Position numbers and translations under genes: made by a program. From NCBI GenBank assembly GCA_949298955.1, contig CASFYQ010000018.1:1-43047 (forward strand): a stretch of 43,047 bases of DNA, given 5' to 3'. This DNA is from an uncultured Bacteroidales bacterium. Its GTDB lineage: Bacteria > Bacteroidota > Bacteroidia > Bacteroidales > Barnesiellaceae. How positions within the stretch are numbered: position 1 is the stretch's first letter; each line of letters opens with the position of its first letter. Positions 34,178-42,450 of the stretch are shown piece after piece. The notes under the pieces are model-generated. The model was not told where the DNA came from. It saw only the letters and a list, made by a program, of their open reading frames with translations, and did no database searches.

Positions 34178-35500
34178 ATGTTTGAAAACCTTAGCGAAAG
34201 ACTCGAACGGTCTTTTAAAATATTGAAAGGTGAAGGCAAAATCACCGAAATCAACGTAGCCGAGACGCTGAAAGATGTGCGCCGCGCCCTGCTCGATGCC
34301 GATGTGAACTACAAAGTGGCCAAACAATTTACCGATACGGTAAAGGCCAAGGCGTTGGGACAAAATGTGCTCACTGCCGTGAAGCCGGGGCAGTTGATGG
34401 TAAAAATCGTCCACGACGAACTGGCGGCCCTGATGGGAGGCGAAACGGCCGACATCAACCTCTCGCAAAACCCGTCGATTATCCTCATGTCGGGTTTGCA
34501 AGGTTCGGGTAAGACGACTTTCTCGGGCAAACTGGCCAAGATGTTGAAATCGAAAAAGGCCAAACGACCCCTGCTCGTAGCCTGCGACGTGTACCGTCCC
34601 GCCGCCATCGAACAGTTGAAGGTGCTGGGCGAACAAATCGAGGTGCCTGTCTATACCGAACCCGATAGCAAGGATGCCGTGAGCATCGCGGCCAACGCCG
34701 TGAAATATGCCAAAGAGAACCATTTCGACCTGGTCATTGTCGATACCGCCGGCCGTCTGGCTATCGACGAACAAATGATGAACGAAATCGCGGCCATCAA
34801 GAAGAAAATCAACCCCACCGAAATTCTGTTCGTGGTCGATGCCATGACGGGACAAGATGCGGTCAACACCGCCAAGGAGTTTAACGACCGGCTCGATTTC
34901 AACGGAGTGGTACTCACCAAGCTCGACGGCGATACCCGCGGCGGTGCCGCCCTCTCTATCCGCACGGTGGTCGACAAGCCCATCAAGTTTATCGGTACGG
35001 GCGAGAAACTCGAAGCCATCGACTATTTCCACCCGGCCCGTATGGCCGACCGTATTTTGGGCATGGGCGATATCGTTTCGCTGGTTGAGCGGGCACAAGA
35101 GCAATATGACGAGGAAGAAGCCAAACGGTTGCAAAAGAAGATTGCCAAGAACCAGTTCGATTTCAACGATTTCCTCAGCCAAATACAGCAAATCAAGAAG
35201 ATGGGTAACCTCAAAGACCTGGCTTCGATGATTCCGGGCGTGGGCAAAGCCATCAAAGACATGGACATCGACGACAACGCCTTCAAGAGTATCGAAGCCA
35301 TCATCTACTCGATGACCCCCAAAGAGCGCACCAATCCCGAGCTGCTCAATGGCAGCCGCCGCCAACGCATTGCTGCCGGTAGCGGGACCTCTATACAAGA
35401 GGTCAACCGGCTCGTCAAGCAGTTTGACCAAACGCGCAAGATGATGCGAATGGTTACACAAAACAAAGGTGCCATGATGAAAGGTTTCAAACGAAAATAA
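34178..35500 (+). CDS. ffh: Signal recognition particle protein (GTPase)
   Basis: The 440-residue protein binds 4.5S RNA and nascent signal sequences and delivers ribosomes to FtsY at the membrane. The N and G domains are complete: GLQGSGKTTF (about 107-116) is the P-loop, DTAGR (about 189-193) is G3 and TKLDGD (about 246-251) is G4. A Met-rich M domain follows, ending KMMRMVTQNKGAMMKG. Length is normal. A strong terminator follows the stop. The 4.5S RNA gene is not in this window. Confidence 0.97.
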   Translation: MFENLSERLERSFKILKGEGKITEINVAETLKDVRRALLDADVNYKVAKQFTDTVKAKALGQNVLTAVKPGQLMVKIVHDELAALMGGETADINLSQNPSIILMSGLQGSGKTTFSGKLAKMLKSKKAKRPLLVACDVYRPAAIEQLKVLGEQIEVPVYTEPDSKDAVSIAANAVKYAKENHFDLVIVDTAGRLAIDEQMMNEIAAIKKKINPTEILFVVDAMTGQDAVNTAKEFNDRLDFNGVVLTKLDGDTRGGAALSIRTVVDKPIKFIGTGEKLEAIDYFHPARMADRILGMGDIVSLVERAQEQYDEEEAKRLQKKIAKNQFDFNDFLSQIQQIKKMGNLKDLASMIPGVGKAIKDMDIDDNAFKSIEAIIYSMTPKERTNPELLNGSRRQRIAAGSGTSIQEVNRLVKQFDQTRKMMRMVTQNKGAMMKGFKRK

Positions 35501-35522
35501 AATAACAGATTACCAAACCATG

Positions 35523-35597
35523 AAACTGCCGGACAGACTCTCCTTACCCAACGAACGATTGCCACAAGGCAAATAGAGAGTGCGTCCGGCAGTTTTT
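35523..35597 (+). terminator. Terminator of ffh with an inner hairpin
   Basis: AAACTGCCGGAC (35523-35534) plus GACTCTC pair with GAGAGT plus GTCCGGCAGTTT (35576-35594), followed by T residues to 35597. A small TTGCC/GGCAA stem (35559-35572) lies in the loop. Confidence 0.85.
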
Positions 35598-35615
35598 TTA
35601 TAATTTCAAACAGCT

Positions 35616-36497
35616 ATGCAACTAATCGACGGAAAAGCGGTAGCCGACCGCATCAAACAGGAAATTGCCCAAGAGGTAGCCGACATTTGCAACGCAGGCG
35701 GCAAACGCCCCCACCTGGCTGCCGTACTGGTAGGACACGACGGCGGCAGTGAAACTTATGTAGCACATAAAGTGAAGGCTTGCGAACAGTGCGGATTCAA
35801 ATCGACCCTGATCCGCTACGAAAACGATGTGACCGAAGAGGAGCTGCTGCGCCGGGTCGACGAACTGAACAACGACCCCGACATCGACGGGTTCATCGTG
35901 CAGTTGCCTTTGCCCAAACACATCTCGGAACAGAAGGTAATCGAGGCTATCGACTACCGCAAGGACGTCGACGGCTTCCACCCCGTGAACGTGGGACGCA
36001 TGTCGATTGGCTTGCCCTGCTTCGTATCGGCGACCCCGGCCGGTATCATGGAGCTGCTCGCCCGCTACAACATCGAGACCAAAGGGAAGCACTGCGTGGT
36101 GCTGGGCCGCAGCAATATCGTGGGTAAGCCCGTGGCTACGCTCATGATGCAAAAGGCTTGCCCGGGCAACGCCACCGTAACCGTGTGTCACAGCGCCACG
36201 CCCAATATCAAGGAGATATGCCGCACGGCCGACATCATCATCGCCGCCTTGGGTTCGCCCGAGTTCGTAACGGCCGACATGGTGAAAGAGGGTGCCGTCA
36301 TCGTCGACGTTGGCACCACCCGTGTACCCGATGCCTCGAAAAAATCGGGCTTCAAGCTCACCGGCGACGTGAAATTCGACGAGGTGGCTCCCCGCTGCTC
36401 GTTCATCACCCCCGTGCCCGGCGGTGTAGGGCCTATGACCATCGTCTCGCTCATGCGCAACACCCTGCTGGCCGGCAAGAAAGCCATCTATCAATAA
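35616..36497 (+). CDS. folD: Bifunctional methylenetetrahydrofolate dehydrogenase/cyclohydrolase
   Basis: The 293-residue cytoplasmic enzyme interconverts 5,10-methylene- and 10-formyl-tetrahydrofolate with NADP+, feeding purine and formyl-Met synthesis. The catalytic Lys52 sits in [23 protein letters not shown] (about 97-103), [13 protein letters not shown] (about 118-130) and the nucleotide motif [11 protein letters not shown] (about 165-175) are all present, and length is normal. It starts 31 nt after the ffh terminator tail and is followed 11 nt later by the CapA-type gene, probably in one transcript. Confidence 0.97.
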   Translation: MQLIDGKAVADRIKQEIAQEVADICNAGGKRPHLAAVLVGHDGGSETYVAHKVKACEQCGFKSTLIRYENDVTEEELLRRVDELNNDPDIDGFIVQLPLPKHISEQKVIEAIDYRKDVDGFHPVNVGRMSIGLPCFVSATPAGIMELLARYNIETKGKHCVVLGRSNIVGKPVATLMMQKACPGNATVTVCHSATPNIKEICRTADIIIAALGSPEFVTADMVKEGAVIVDVGTTRVPDASKKSGFKLTGDVKFDEVAPRCSFITPVPGGVGPMTIVSLMRNTLLAGKKAIYQ

Positions 36498-36508
36498 TCC
36501 CCCCGACC

Positions 36509-37591
36509 ATGACAGGGCTTCTCACCTTTTTGGCACCGCTTTTGTTAGGGCAAACCCCGGTAGTTCCCGCTACCGAGGTTTCCCTGCTTTTTGCGGGCGA
36601 TGCCATGCAACACCAGGCCCAGATAGCCTCGGCTCGCACGAGCGAAGGCTATGACTACTCGGGCTGTTTCGAAATGATTGCTCCCGAGGTGACAGCCGCC
36701 GACTATGCCGTGGTGAATCTCGAAGCCCCCATCGGCGGAGCCCCCTACACGGGTTATCCCTGTTTTTCGGCGCCCGACGAGTTTCCCGCCGCCCTGCAAC
36801 AGGCGGGATTCGACCTCTTTCTCACCGCCAACAACCACTGCCTCGACCGCTATTCGCGCGGAGCCATGCGCACCTTGCAACGGCTCGACTCTCTCGACGT
36901 CGACCACATAGGCACCTACGCCTCGCCCCAGGCACTCGAACGCTTCCACCCGTTTGTGACCAACATCAAAGGCATGCGCATCGCCTTCCTCAACTACACC
37001 TACGGCACCAACGGGTTTACCCCCACCCCGCCCCTCATCGTCAACTACATCGATCGGGCTCGCATCCGCCGCGACATTCGCCGGGCCAAAGACCTGCATG
37101 CCCAACTGATTGTGGCTTGCCTGCATTGGGGCGACGAATACCAACTGCTGCCCAACACCGGCCAAAAGGAATTGGCCGACCTGCTGGTCGACGAGGGGGT
37201 ACAACTGGTTATCGGGACTCACCCCCATGTGATTCAACCGATGGAACTGCGATATGACGAGCAGGGCAATCCCCGGGCGCTGGTGGTCTATTCGCTGGGC
37301 AATTTCATCTCCAACATGAAGACGCGCGACACCGCGGGCGGAGCTTTGGTGAAAGTGACCGTGGCTCGCGACCCGATGAACCGGATAGTTTTACAATCGG
37401 CCCGATATACGCTGGTCTATACCCGCCGCCCGACTACGCAACACGAACCCTTTGTCGTCGTGCCTGCCGAACAGGAGGTACAGACACACCCCTATCGTCC
37501 TCACTTGAAAGGGTTCTTGCAAAAGGCTCGCGAGATATTCTCGCAATACAACCAAGGAGTAAAGGAATATTTTATAGAGACTCGCGATTGA
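36509..37591 (+). CDS. CapA family calcineurin-like phosphoesterase/capsule-type protein
   Basis: The 360-residue protein has a probable signal peptide (MTGLLTFLAPLLLGQTP) and the metallophosphoesterase fold of CapA (PgsA) proteins. Metal-binding motifs are in order: LLFAGDAM (about 27-34), VVNLEAPI (about 64-71), TANNHCLD (about 99-106), CLHWGDEY (about 204-211), IGTHPHVIQ (about 232-240) and YSLGNFIS (about 259-266). CapA homologues are best known from poly-gamma-glutamate capsule work, but in Bacteroidetes their substrate is mostly unknown. The frame is open upstream to 36158 inside folD; the start at 36509 gives the signal peptide and the 11-nt gap. It converges on miaA with a single base between stop codons. 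Confidence 0.88.
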   Translation: MTGLLTFLAPLLLGQTPVVPATEVSLLFAGDAMQHQAQIASARTSEGYDYSGCFEMIAPEVTAADYAVVNLEAPIGGAPYTGYPCFSAPDEFPAALQQAGFDLFLTANNHCLDRYSRGAMRTLQRLDSLDVDHIGTYASPQALERFHPFVTNIKGMRIAFLNYTYGTNGFTPTPPLIVNYIDRARIRRDIRRAKDLHAQLIVACLHWGDEYQLLPNTGQKELADLLVDEGVQLVIGTHPHVIQPMELRYDEQGNPRALVVYSLGNFISNMKTRDTAGGALVKVTVARDPMNRIVLQSARYTLVYTRRPTTQHEPFVVVPAEQEVQTHPYRPHLKGFLQKAREIFSQYNQGVKEYFIETRD

Positions 37592-37592
37592 G

Positions 37593-38504
37593 TCACTCCG
37601 ACAATCTGCCGCACCCGTCGATATACTCGATAATCGCCTCTTTGTCGTCGGGCGAGAACCAGTGCATGTCGGGGTCTTTCTTGTACCAGGTGACCTGTTT
37701 TTTGGAATAGACCCGAGTGTTGCGTTTAATCTTCTCGATGGCCTGGTCGAGAGTCATCGCCCCGTCGAAATAGGCAAACAGCTCCTTATACCCTACGGTA
37801 TTGAGCGAATTGAGATGACGGAGGGGATAGACCCGGCGAGCCTCGTCGAGCAACCCGTCGGCCATCATCTGCTCGGTGCGACGTGCAATGCGTTCGAAGA
37901 GTTCCTCACGGGGACGAATCAGCCCGATTTTCACGATGCGGAAAGGCCGCTGCTTCACTTGCCGGGTGCGCAGGTCACTATATCGGCCACCGGTCTGGCG
38001 ACAAATCTCAATGGCATGAATCACCCGCTTGTGGTTCTTCAAGTCAACCTCGCCGTAATAGACCGGGTCAAGCTCGCGCAACTCTTCACACAGGGCATCG
38101 AGGCCCACACGATGGTAGAGCTCCAGCACCTCGCGGCGCACCTCGTCGGTAATGGTGGGTATCTCGTCGATGCCCTTGCACACGGCATCGATATACATCA
38201 TGGAGCCACCGGTGAGCAGCACATGGTCGTGCGTCTGAAACAGGGTATCGAGCAGGCGCAGCACCTCCTCCTCGTAGCACGAGGCGCTGTAATAGTCGGT
38301 CAGGGCCAGCTGTCCCACAAAATAGTGCTTGACCCGGGCCAGTTGCCCGGCCGTGGGCGCCGCGGTACCGATGGGTATGTCGCGATAGAACTGGCGGCTG
38401 TCGGCCGACACGATGGGACAGCCGTAATGCTCGGCCAGTTGCAGGCTGAGTTCGGTTTTTCCCACACCGGTGGGCCCGGTCAATACAAGGAGGGTCCCTG
38501 CCAT
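37593..38504 (-). CDS. miaA: tRNA dimethylallyltransferase
   Basis: The 303-residue enzyme transfers a dimethylallyl group to A37 of tRNAs that read codons starting with U, aiding codon-anticodon stability. The P-loop [11 protein letters not shown] is at residues 9-19. The conserved [16 protein letters not shown] (about 34-49) follows, and the tRNA-binding C-terminal part contains [16 protein letters not shown]. Length is normal. It is read away from pepT, 88 nt before it, with a terminator between. Confidence 0.96.
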   Translation of the reverse strand: MAGTLLVLTGPTGVGKTELSLQLAEHYGCPIVSADSRQFYRDIPIGTAAPTAGQLARVKHYFVGQLALTDYYSASCYEEEVLRLLDTLFQTHDHVLLTGGSMMYIDAVCKGIDEIPTITDEVRREVLELYHRVGLDALCEELRELDPVYYGEVDLKNHKRVIHAIEICRQTGGRYSDLRTRQVKQRPFRIVKIGLIRPREELFERIARRTEQMMADGLLDEARRVYPLRHLNSLNTVGYKELFAYFDGAMTLDQAIEKIKRNTRVYSKKQVTWYKKDPDMHWFSPDDKEAIIEYIDGCGRLSE

Positions 38505-38522
38505 AAATTGCAGTTTTAAGAT

Positions 38523-38580
38523 AAAAAACCGACGAAACAGAGGGACAGGTTCTCGCGCTCGCCTCTCTGCTCCGCCGGTT
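38523..38580 (-). terminator. Terminator between pepT and miaA
   Basis: On the minus strand AACCG...CAGAG pairs with CTCTG...CGGTT (38580-38527), with several mismatches, and a T6 tract follows. It lies 12 bp after the pepT stop and just before miaA, so miaA probably has its own promoter nearby or receives read-through. Confidence 0.65.
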
Positions 38581-38591
38581 CTGATACTGAT

Positions 38592-39812
38592 TTATTTCTC
38601 GGCAGCCATACGGGCGATTTGTACAATCACCTCGGTGGCTTTTTCCATCGACTGGATAGGCACGAACTCATAGCGCCCGTGGAAATTGAGCCCGCCGGCA
38701 AAGATGTTGGGGCAAGGCAAACCTTTGAACGAGAGTTGGGCACCATCGGTTCCACCACGCACGGGTTTCACCTGGGGCACCACATCGACGGCGCGCATGG
38801 CATCGGACACGAGGTCGACAATGTGCATCACCGGCTCCACCTTCTCACGCATGTTGTAATACTGGTCGGCAATCTCGATGCTGGCACAACCCGGGAACTC
38901 GTTGTTGATTTTGCGAGTAAGGTGCTCGAGCTCTTTCTTGCGGCGCTCGAAACGATCGCGGTCATGGTCGCGAATGATGTAGGTAAGCACCGTTTTCTCG
39001 ACACTCCCTTCGAACGAAATGAGATGATAGAATCCCTCGTAACCCTCGGTATGCTCGGGAGTCTCCCAGCGGGGCAACATGATGGCATACTGGTTGGCGA
39101 TACGTATCGAGTTAATCATCTTGTGTTTGGCATAACCGGGGTGAACATTGCGCCCCTTGAAGGTAACGCGAGCCACGGCAGCATTGAAATTCTCATACTC
39201 CAGCTCACCTATTTCACCGCCGTCCATCGTATAGGCCCAGTCGGCGCCGAATGCTTCGACATCGAATTTGTGAGCCCCCTTGCCTATCTCCTCGTCGGGA
39301 TTGAAAGCGACCCGTATCTTGCCGTGCTTGATTTCGGGGTGAGCCAGCAAATACTCCATGGCCGTCACAATCTCGGCAATACCGGCCTTGTCGTCGGCAC
39401 CCAGCAACGTCTTTCCATCGGTCACGATAAGGTCTTGCCCCACATAATGATGCAGTTCGGGGAACTCTGCGGGACGCAACACCACATCCTCCTCGGCACA
39501 CAGCACAATATCGTGACCGTCATAGTTTTTCACGATACGGGGCGACACGTGTCGTCCCGACATGTCGGGACTCGTATCGAGGTGGGCAATAAAGCCAATC
39601 ACCGGCACCGGCTTGTCGATATTGGCCGGCAACGAGGCCATCAGATAGCCGTTTTCGTCGAGCGTTACCTCGGTGAGGCCTATACGTTTCAACTCTTCGG
39701 CCAAAGCCTGGGCAAATATCATCTGCCCCGGCGTACTGGGAGTCATATTGGTAAGCTCGTCCGACTGGGTATCGAAACTTACATAATGGAGAAAGCGATC
39801 TACTAAATTCAT
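38592..39812 (-). CDS. pepT: Tripeptide aminopeptidase (peptidase T, M20B)
   Basis: The 406-residue cytoplasmic zinc enzyme removes N-terminal residues from tripeptides. The metal site motifs are complete: [11 protein letters not shown] (about 74-84), [11 protein letters not shown] (about 138-148, metal-bridging Asp), [13 protein letters not shown] (about 172-184, catalytic Glu) and [15 protein letters not shown] (about 195-209). Length matches PepT. A -7 box for it lies at 39884-39877, in a short divergent region shared with the nuclease gene. Confidence 0.96.
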   Translation of the reverse strand: MNLVDRFLHYVSFDTQSDELTNMTPSTPGQMIFAQALAEELKRIGLTEVTLDENGYLMASLPANIDKPVPVIGFIAHLDTSPDMSGRHVSPRIVKNYDGHDIVLCAEEDVVLRPAEFPELHHYVGQDLIVTDGKTLLGADDKAGIAEIVTAMEYLLAHPEIKHGKIRVAFNPDEEIGKGAHKFDVEAFGADWAYTMDGGEIGELEYENFNAAVARVTFKGRNVHPGYAKHKMINSIRIANQYAIMLPRWETPEHTEGYEGFYHLISFEGSVEKTVLTYIIRDHDRDRFERRKKELEHLTRKINNEFPGCASIEIADQYYNMREKVEPVMHIVDLVSDAMRAVDVVPQVKPVRGGTDGAQLSFKGLPCPNIFAGGLNFHGRYEFVPIQSMEKATEVIVQIARMAAEK

Positions 39813-39876
39813 CGTTTATGTTTTTATTGGTTTTCTTTTCTGGTTAACGGCCCGATGGATTCGTCCAACAGACGAA

Positions 39877-39906
39877 CAAAGGTAAAAATTTTTTTTCTTA
39901 CATTTG
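39877..39906. promoter_or_regulatory. Overlapping divergent promoter boxes of pepT and the nuclease gene
   Basis: On the minus strand TACCTTTG (39884-39877) is a -7 box for pepT. On the plus strand TACATTTG (39899-39906) is a -7 box for the nuclease gene. The boxes lie only 14 bp apart, so transcription from the two sides may interfere. No clear -33 element is seen for either. Confidence 0.5.
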
Positions 39907-39932
39907 CACTACCACATTCAAAAGTAAGCCGC

Positions 39933-40787
39933 ATGGCAAAAAAGAAACGGAAGAAGAAAAAATCGTCGGCATCCCGCAACCACAACGGGCTGTCGCTGCT
40001 CTTGCTGCTGCTCATCGCCGGCGGTTTGTGGTTCATCATACAACATGCCGACTGTGTACCGCTCCGCAGCGAAGGCGACAGCTTCGCCCTCGACCACGTA
40101 GAGAAAGCCGAGATGGCCCGCACCCCGACCGACAGGCCCCATCAGCTACTGCTCCGCACGGGCTACACCGTGTCGTACAACTCGCATTGGAAACTGCCCA
40201 ACTGGGTGAGCTACGAATTGCTGCGCCGCGAGTTGCAAGGCGAGGCTTCACGCAGCAATCGGTTCGCGACCGATACCGACGTGAAGGGCACACCGGCCAA
40301 TACCCGCGACTACACCCGCAGCGGATATGACCGGGGGCACATGGCTCCTGCCGGCGACATGAAATGGAGCAAGCAAGCCATGGACGAGTCGTTTCTGCTC
40401 TCCAACATCTGCCCCCAGACTCCCGGCCTGAACCGTGGCCGTTGGAAAGAACTGGAAGAACTGGTGCGCGAGTGGGCCGCCCGCGACAGTGCCCTGCTCA
40501 TAACCTGCGGCCCCATCGTCTCGACCCCGGCCCGTACCATCGGGCACAACCGCATAGCCATACCCGACCGCTACTACAAAGTAGTGGCCGCCCCCTACAT
40601 TGACCGTCCGCGAGGCATCGCCTTCCTCTTCGACAACTGCGACGAACAGCCCTCCTTGCAGACACTGGCCGTCACCATCGACAGCGTGGAGAAAATCACC
40701 GGGATAGACTTTTTCTACAATCTGCCCGACAGCATAGAAACCCAAATAGAAAGTAACTTATGGATTGACATATGGAACCTGAATTAA
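39933..40787 (+). CDS. Membrane-anchored DNA/RNA non-specific endonuclease (NUC family)
   Basis: The 284-residue protein begins with a Lys/Arg run (residues 3-13) and one hydrophobic segment (LSLLLLLLIAGGLWFII, about 21-37). The rest is therefore probably outside the inner membrane, tethered. The nuclease domain has the NUC signature GYDRGHMAPAGDM with catalytic His136, and the Mg-binding Asn in SNICPQTPGLNRGRW (about 160-174). Such enzymes cut DNA and RNA without sequence preference and may serve nucleic-acid uptake or defence in the periplasm. The start at 39933 (MAKKKRKK) puts the charged end just before the helix; the longer frame to 39855 adds a T-rich leader. It overlaps mnmE by 16 nt, so the two are translated from one message. 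Confidence 0.88.
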   Translation: MAKKKRKKKKSSASRNHNGLSLLLLLLIAGGLWFIIQHADCVPLRSEGDSFALDHVEKAEMARTPTDRPHQLLLRTGYTVSYNSHWKLPNWVSYELLRRELQGEASRSNRFATDTDVKGTPANTRDYTRSGYDRGHMAPAGDMKWSKQAMDESFLLSNICPQTPGLNRGRWKELEELVREWAARDSALLITCGPIVSTPARTIGHNRIAIPDRYYKVVAAPYIDRPRGIAFLFDNCDEQPSLQTLAVTIDSVEKITGIDFFYNLPDSIETQIESNLWIDIWNLN

Positions 40788-42202
40788 CCAATACCCTCCC
40801 CCAAGATACCATCTGCGCCGTCTCCACCGCACCCGGCCGGGGCGGCATCGCCGTCATTCGCGTGAGCGGGCCCGAAGCCATCGGCATCACCGACCGTATA
40901 TTCCGCACACCCGGCGGGAAGCCCCTCGCCAAAGCCCGACCCAACACAGCACACTACGGCACCATAACCGACGAAACCGGCCACACCCTCGACGACATAG
41001 TCGCCACCCTCTTCGTGGCACCCCACTCCTTCACCGGCGAAAACACCGTAGAGCTATCATGCCACGGCTCTATCTACATACAGCAACAAATCATCGCCCT
41101 GCTGCTGCGCCAAGGCTGCCGCCTGGCCACGCCCGGCGAATTTACCCGACGCGCCTTCACCAACGGGAAACTCGACCTCTCACAAGCCGAAGCCATAGCC
41201 GACCTCATCGCCTCGACCTCGGCCGCATCGCACCGCCTGGCTATCCGGCAGATGCGCGGCGGATTCAGCCGCGAACTCGCCCGTCTGCGCGAGCAGTTGC
41301 TCACCTTCGTCTCGCTCGTCGAACTCGAACTCGACTTCAGCGAAGAAGAGGTAGAATTTGCCGACCGGCAAAAACTGACCGACCTGGCCCAAGAAATCGA
41401 ACACGTCATCAAACGGCTCGCCGACTCGTTCAGCCTCGGAAACGCCATCAAAAACGGCGTACCCACCGCCATTATCGGAGAGACCAACGCCGGCAAATCG
41501 ACCCTGCTCAACCGCCTTGTCAAAGAAGAACGCGCCCTCGTATCCGACATTCACGGCACCACCCGCGACGTAATCGAAGATACCATCATACTGCAAGGAA
41601 TCACCTTCCGATTCATCGACACCGCCGGTATCCGCGAAACCCACGACACCATCGAAAGCATGGGCATCGAGCGCACTTTCCAGAAACTCGACCAGGCCAC
41701 CATCGTCATCTGGCTCATCGACGCCACACACGCTCCGCAAGAAATCGAAGCGCTCTCGGCAAAGATACTTCCCCGCTGCCACAGCAAACACCTCATCGTC
41801 GCCTTCAACAAAGCCGACAAAATCGACGACGCCACCCGACAACAACTCACCCGGTTGTACGATCACCTCACCCACAAGATGACCAACACCTCACACATCT
41901 TCATCTCGGCCTCGCACAACCAGAATATCGACGTCCTCGAAGCGCTGCTGACCCAAACCGTCAACCTGCCCCAAACCGACGACAACGACATAATCGTCAC
42001 CAATGCACGTCACTACGAAGCTCTCATGCACGCCCACAACGCCATACAACGCACCCTCGACGGCCTGCAATCGAACCTCTCGGGCGATTTCCTCGCCCAA
42101 GACATTCGCGAATGCATGCACTACCTGGGCGAAATCACCGGCCAAATCTCGACCGACGAAATTCTCGGCACCATCTTCTCCAAGTTTTGCATCGGGAAGT
42201 AA
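40772..42202 (+). CDS. mnmE: tRNA modification GTPase MnmE
   Basis: The 476-residue protein works with MnmG to place the carboxymethylaminomethyl group on U34 of certain tRNAs. The N-terminal tetrahydrofolate-binding part has GGIAVIRVSGPEA and a LSCHGS segment. The G domain has GETNAGKST (residues 236-244; the family usually has P or R before NAGKS), DTAGIR (about 284-289) and NKAD (about 349-352). The C terminus ends in the essential FCIGK with the modification-site Cys. It overlaps the upstream nuclease gene by 16 nt. Its last 18 bp, coding for CIGK and the stop, are the known target of integrating elements in other bacteria; DNA after the stop looks mobile. Confidence 0.96.
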   Translation: MEPELTNTLPQDTICAVSTAPGRGGIAVIRVSGPEAIGITDRIFRTPGGKPLAKARPNTAHYGTITDETGHTLDDIVATLFVAPHSFTGENTVELSCHGSIYIQQQIIALLLRQGCRLATPGEFTRRAFTNGKLDLSQAEAIADLIASTSAASHRLAIRQMRGGFSRELARLREQLLTFVSLVELELDFSEEEVEFADRQKLTDLAQEIEHVIKRLADSFSLGNAIKNGVPTAIIGETNAGKSTLLNRLVKEERALVSDIHGTTRDVIEDTIILQGITFRFIDTAGIRETHDTIESMGIERTFQKLDQATIVIWLIDATHAPQEIEALSAKILPRCHSKHLIVAFNKADKIDDATRQQLTRLYDHLTHKMTNTSHIFISASHNQNIDVLEALLTQTVNLPQTDDNDIIVTNARHYEALMHAHNAIQRTLDGLQSNLSGDFLAQDIRECMHYLGEITGQISTDEILGTIFSKFCIGK

Positions 42203-42206
42203 ATAC

Positions 42207-42243
42207 TTGATTATCAAATAGTTAAATTGATTATAATCGATTA
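42207..42243. repeat. Cluster of short palindromes just after mnmE
   Basis: TTGATTATCAA (42207-42217), GATTATAATC (42229-42238) and TAATCGATTA (42234-42243) lie within 37 bp. A related TTGATAATCG is at 42288-42297. They could be core or arm sites for an integrase at an attachment junction, or operator sites. Confidence 0.5.
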
Positions 42244-42247
42244 ATAT

Positions 42248-42272
42248 GGCGCTCTTTACGGGCGCCTTTTTT
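42248..42272 (+). terminator. Short terminator after mnmE
   Basis: GGCGC (42248-42252) pairs with GCGCC (42262-42266) and is followed by T6 (42267-42272), 45 bp past the mnmE stop. Confidence 0.65.
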
Positions 42273-42323
42273 GTTGCTCAAGTATCATTGATAATCGTTG
42301 CTAAGCCTTTTTACACCATTTTT

Positions 42324-42342
42324 TGTACCTCCTGTGTACCTC
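42324..42342. repeat. Direct repeat of TGTACCTC
   Basis: TGTACCTC occurs at 42324-42331 and again at 42335-42342, 11 bp apart from start to start. With the phased array that follows, it may be an integrase or excisionase arm site. Confidence 0.45.
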
Positions 42343-42380
42343 ACCACGAAATCTGAGGATTTTCGTTGGCAAGGTCGTGG

Positions 42381-42421
42381 AGAAATGAGACGCTGTGAGA
42401 CACAGTGATACGCAGAGATAC
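42381..42421. repeat. Four imperfect 10-bp tandem repeats with GAGA/GATA cores
   Basis: Ten-base units starting at 42381, 42391, 42401 and 42411 each end in GAGA or GATA followed by C: AGAAATGAGA, CGCTGTGAGA, CACAGTGATA, CGCAGAGATA. The period is one helical turn, so all cores face the same side of the DNA, as in binding arrays for small recombination directionality proteins. It lies 30 bp before an excisionase-like gene. Confidence 0.55.
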
Positions 42422-42450
42422 AGTTTTGGCGAAATTAAAAGATAAATGAA

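Noticed and set aside
36158..36508. Upstream extension of the CapA-type gene overlapping folD
   Set aside because: Residues there are an out-of-frame reading of folD; the start at 36509 gives a signal peptide.
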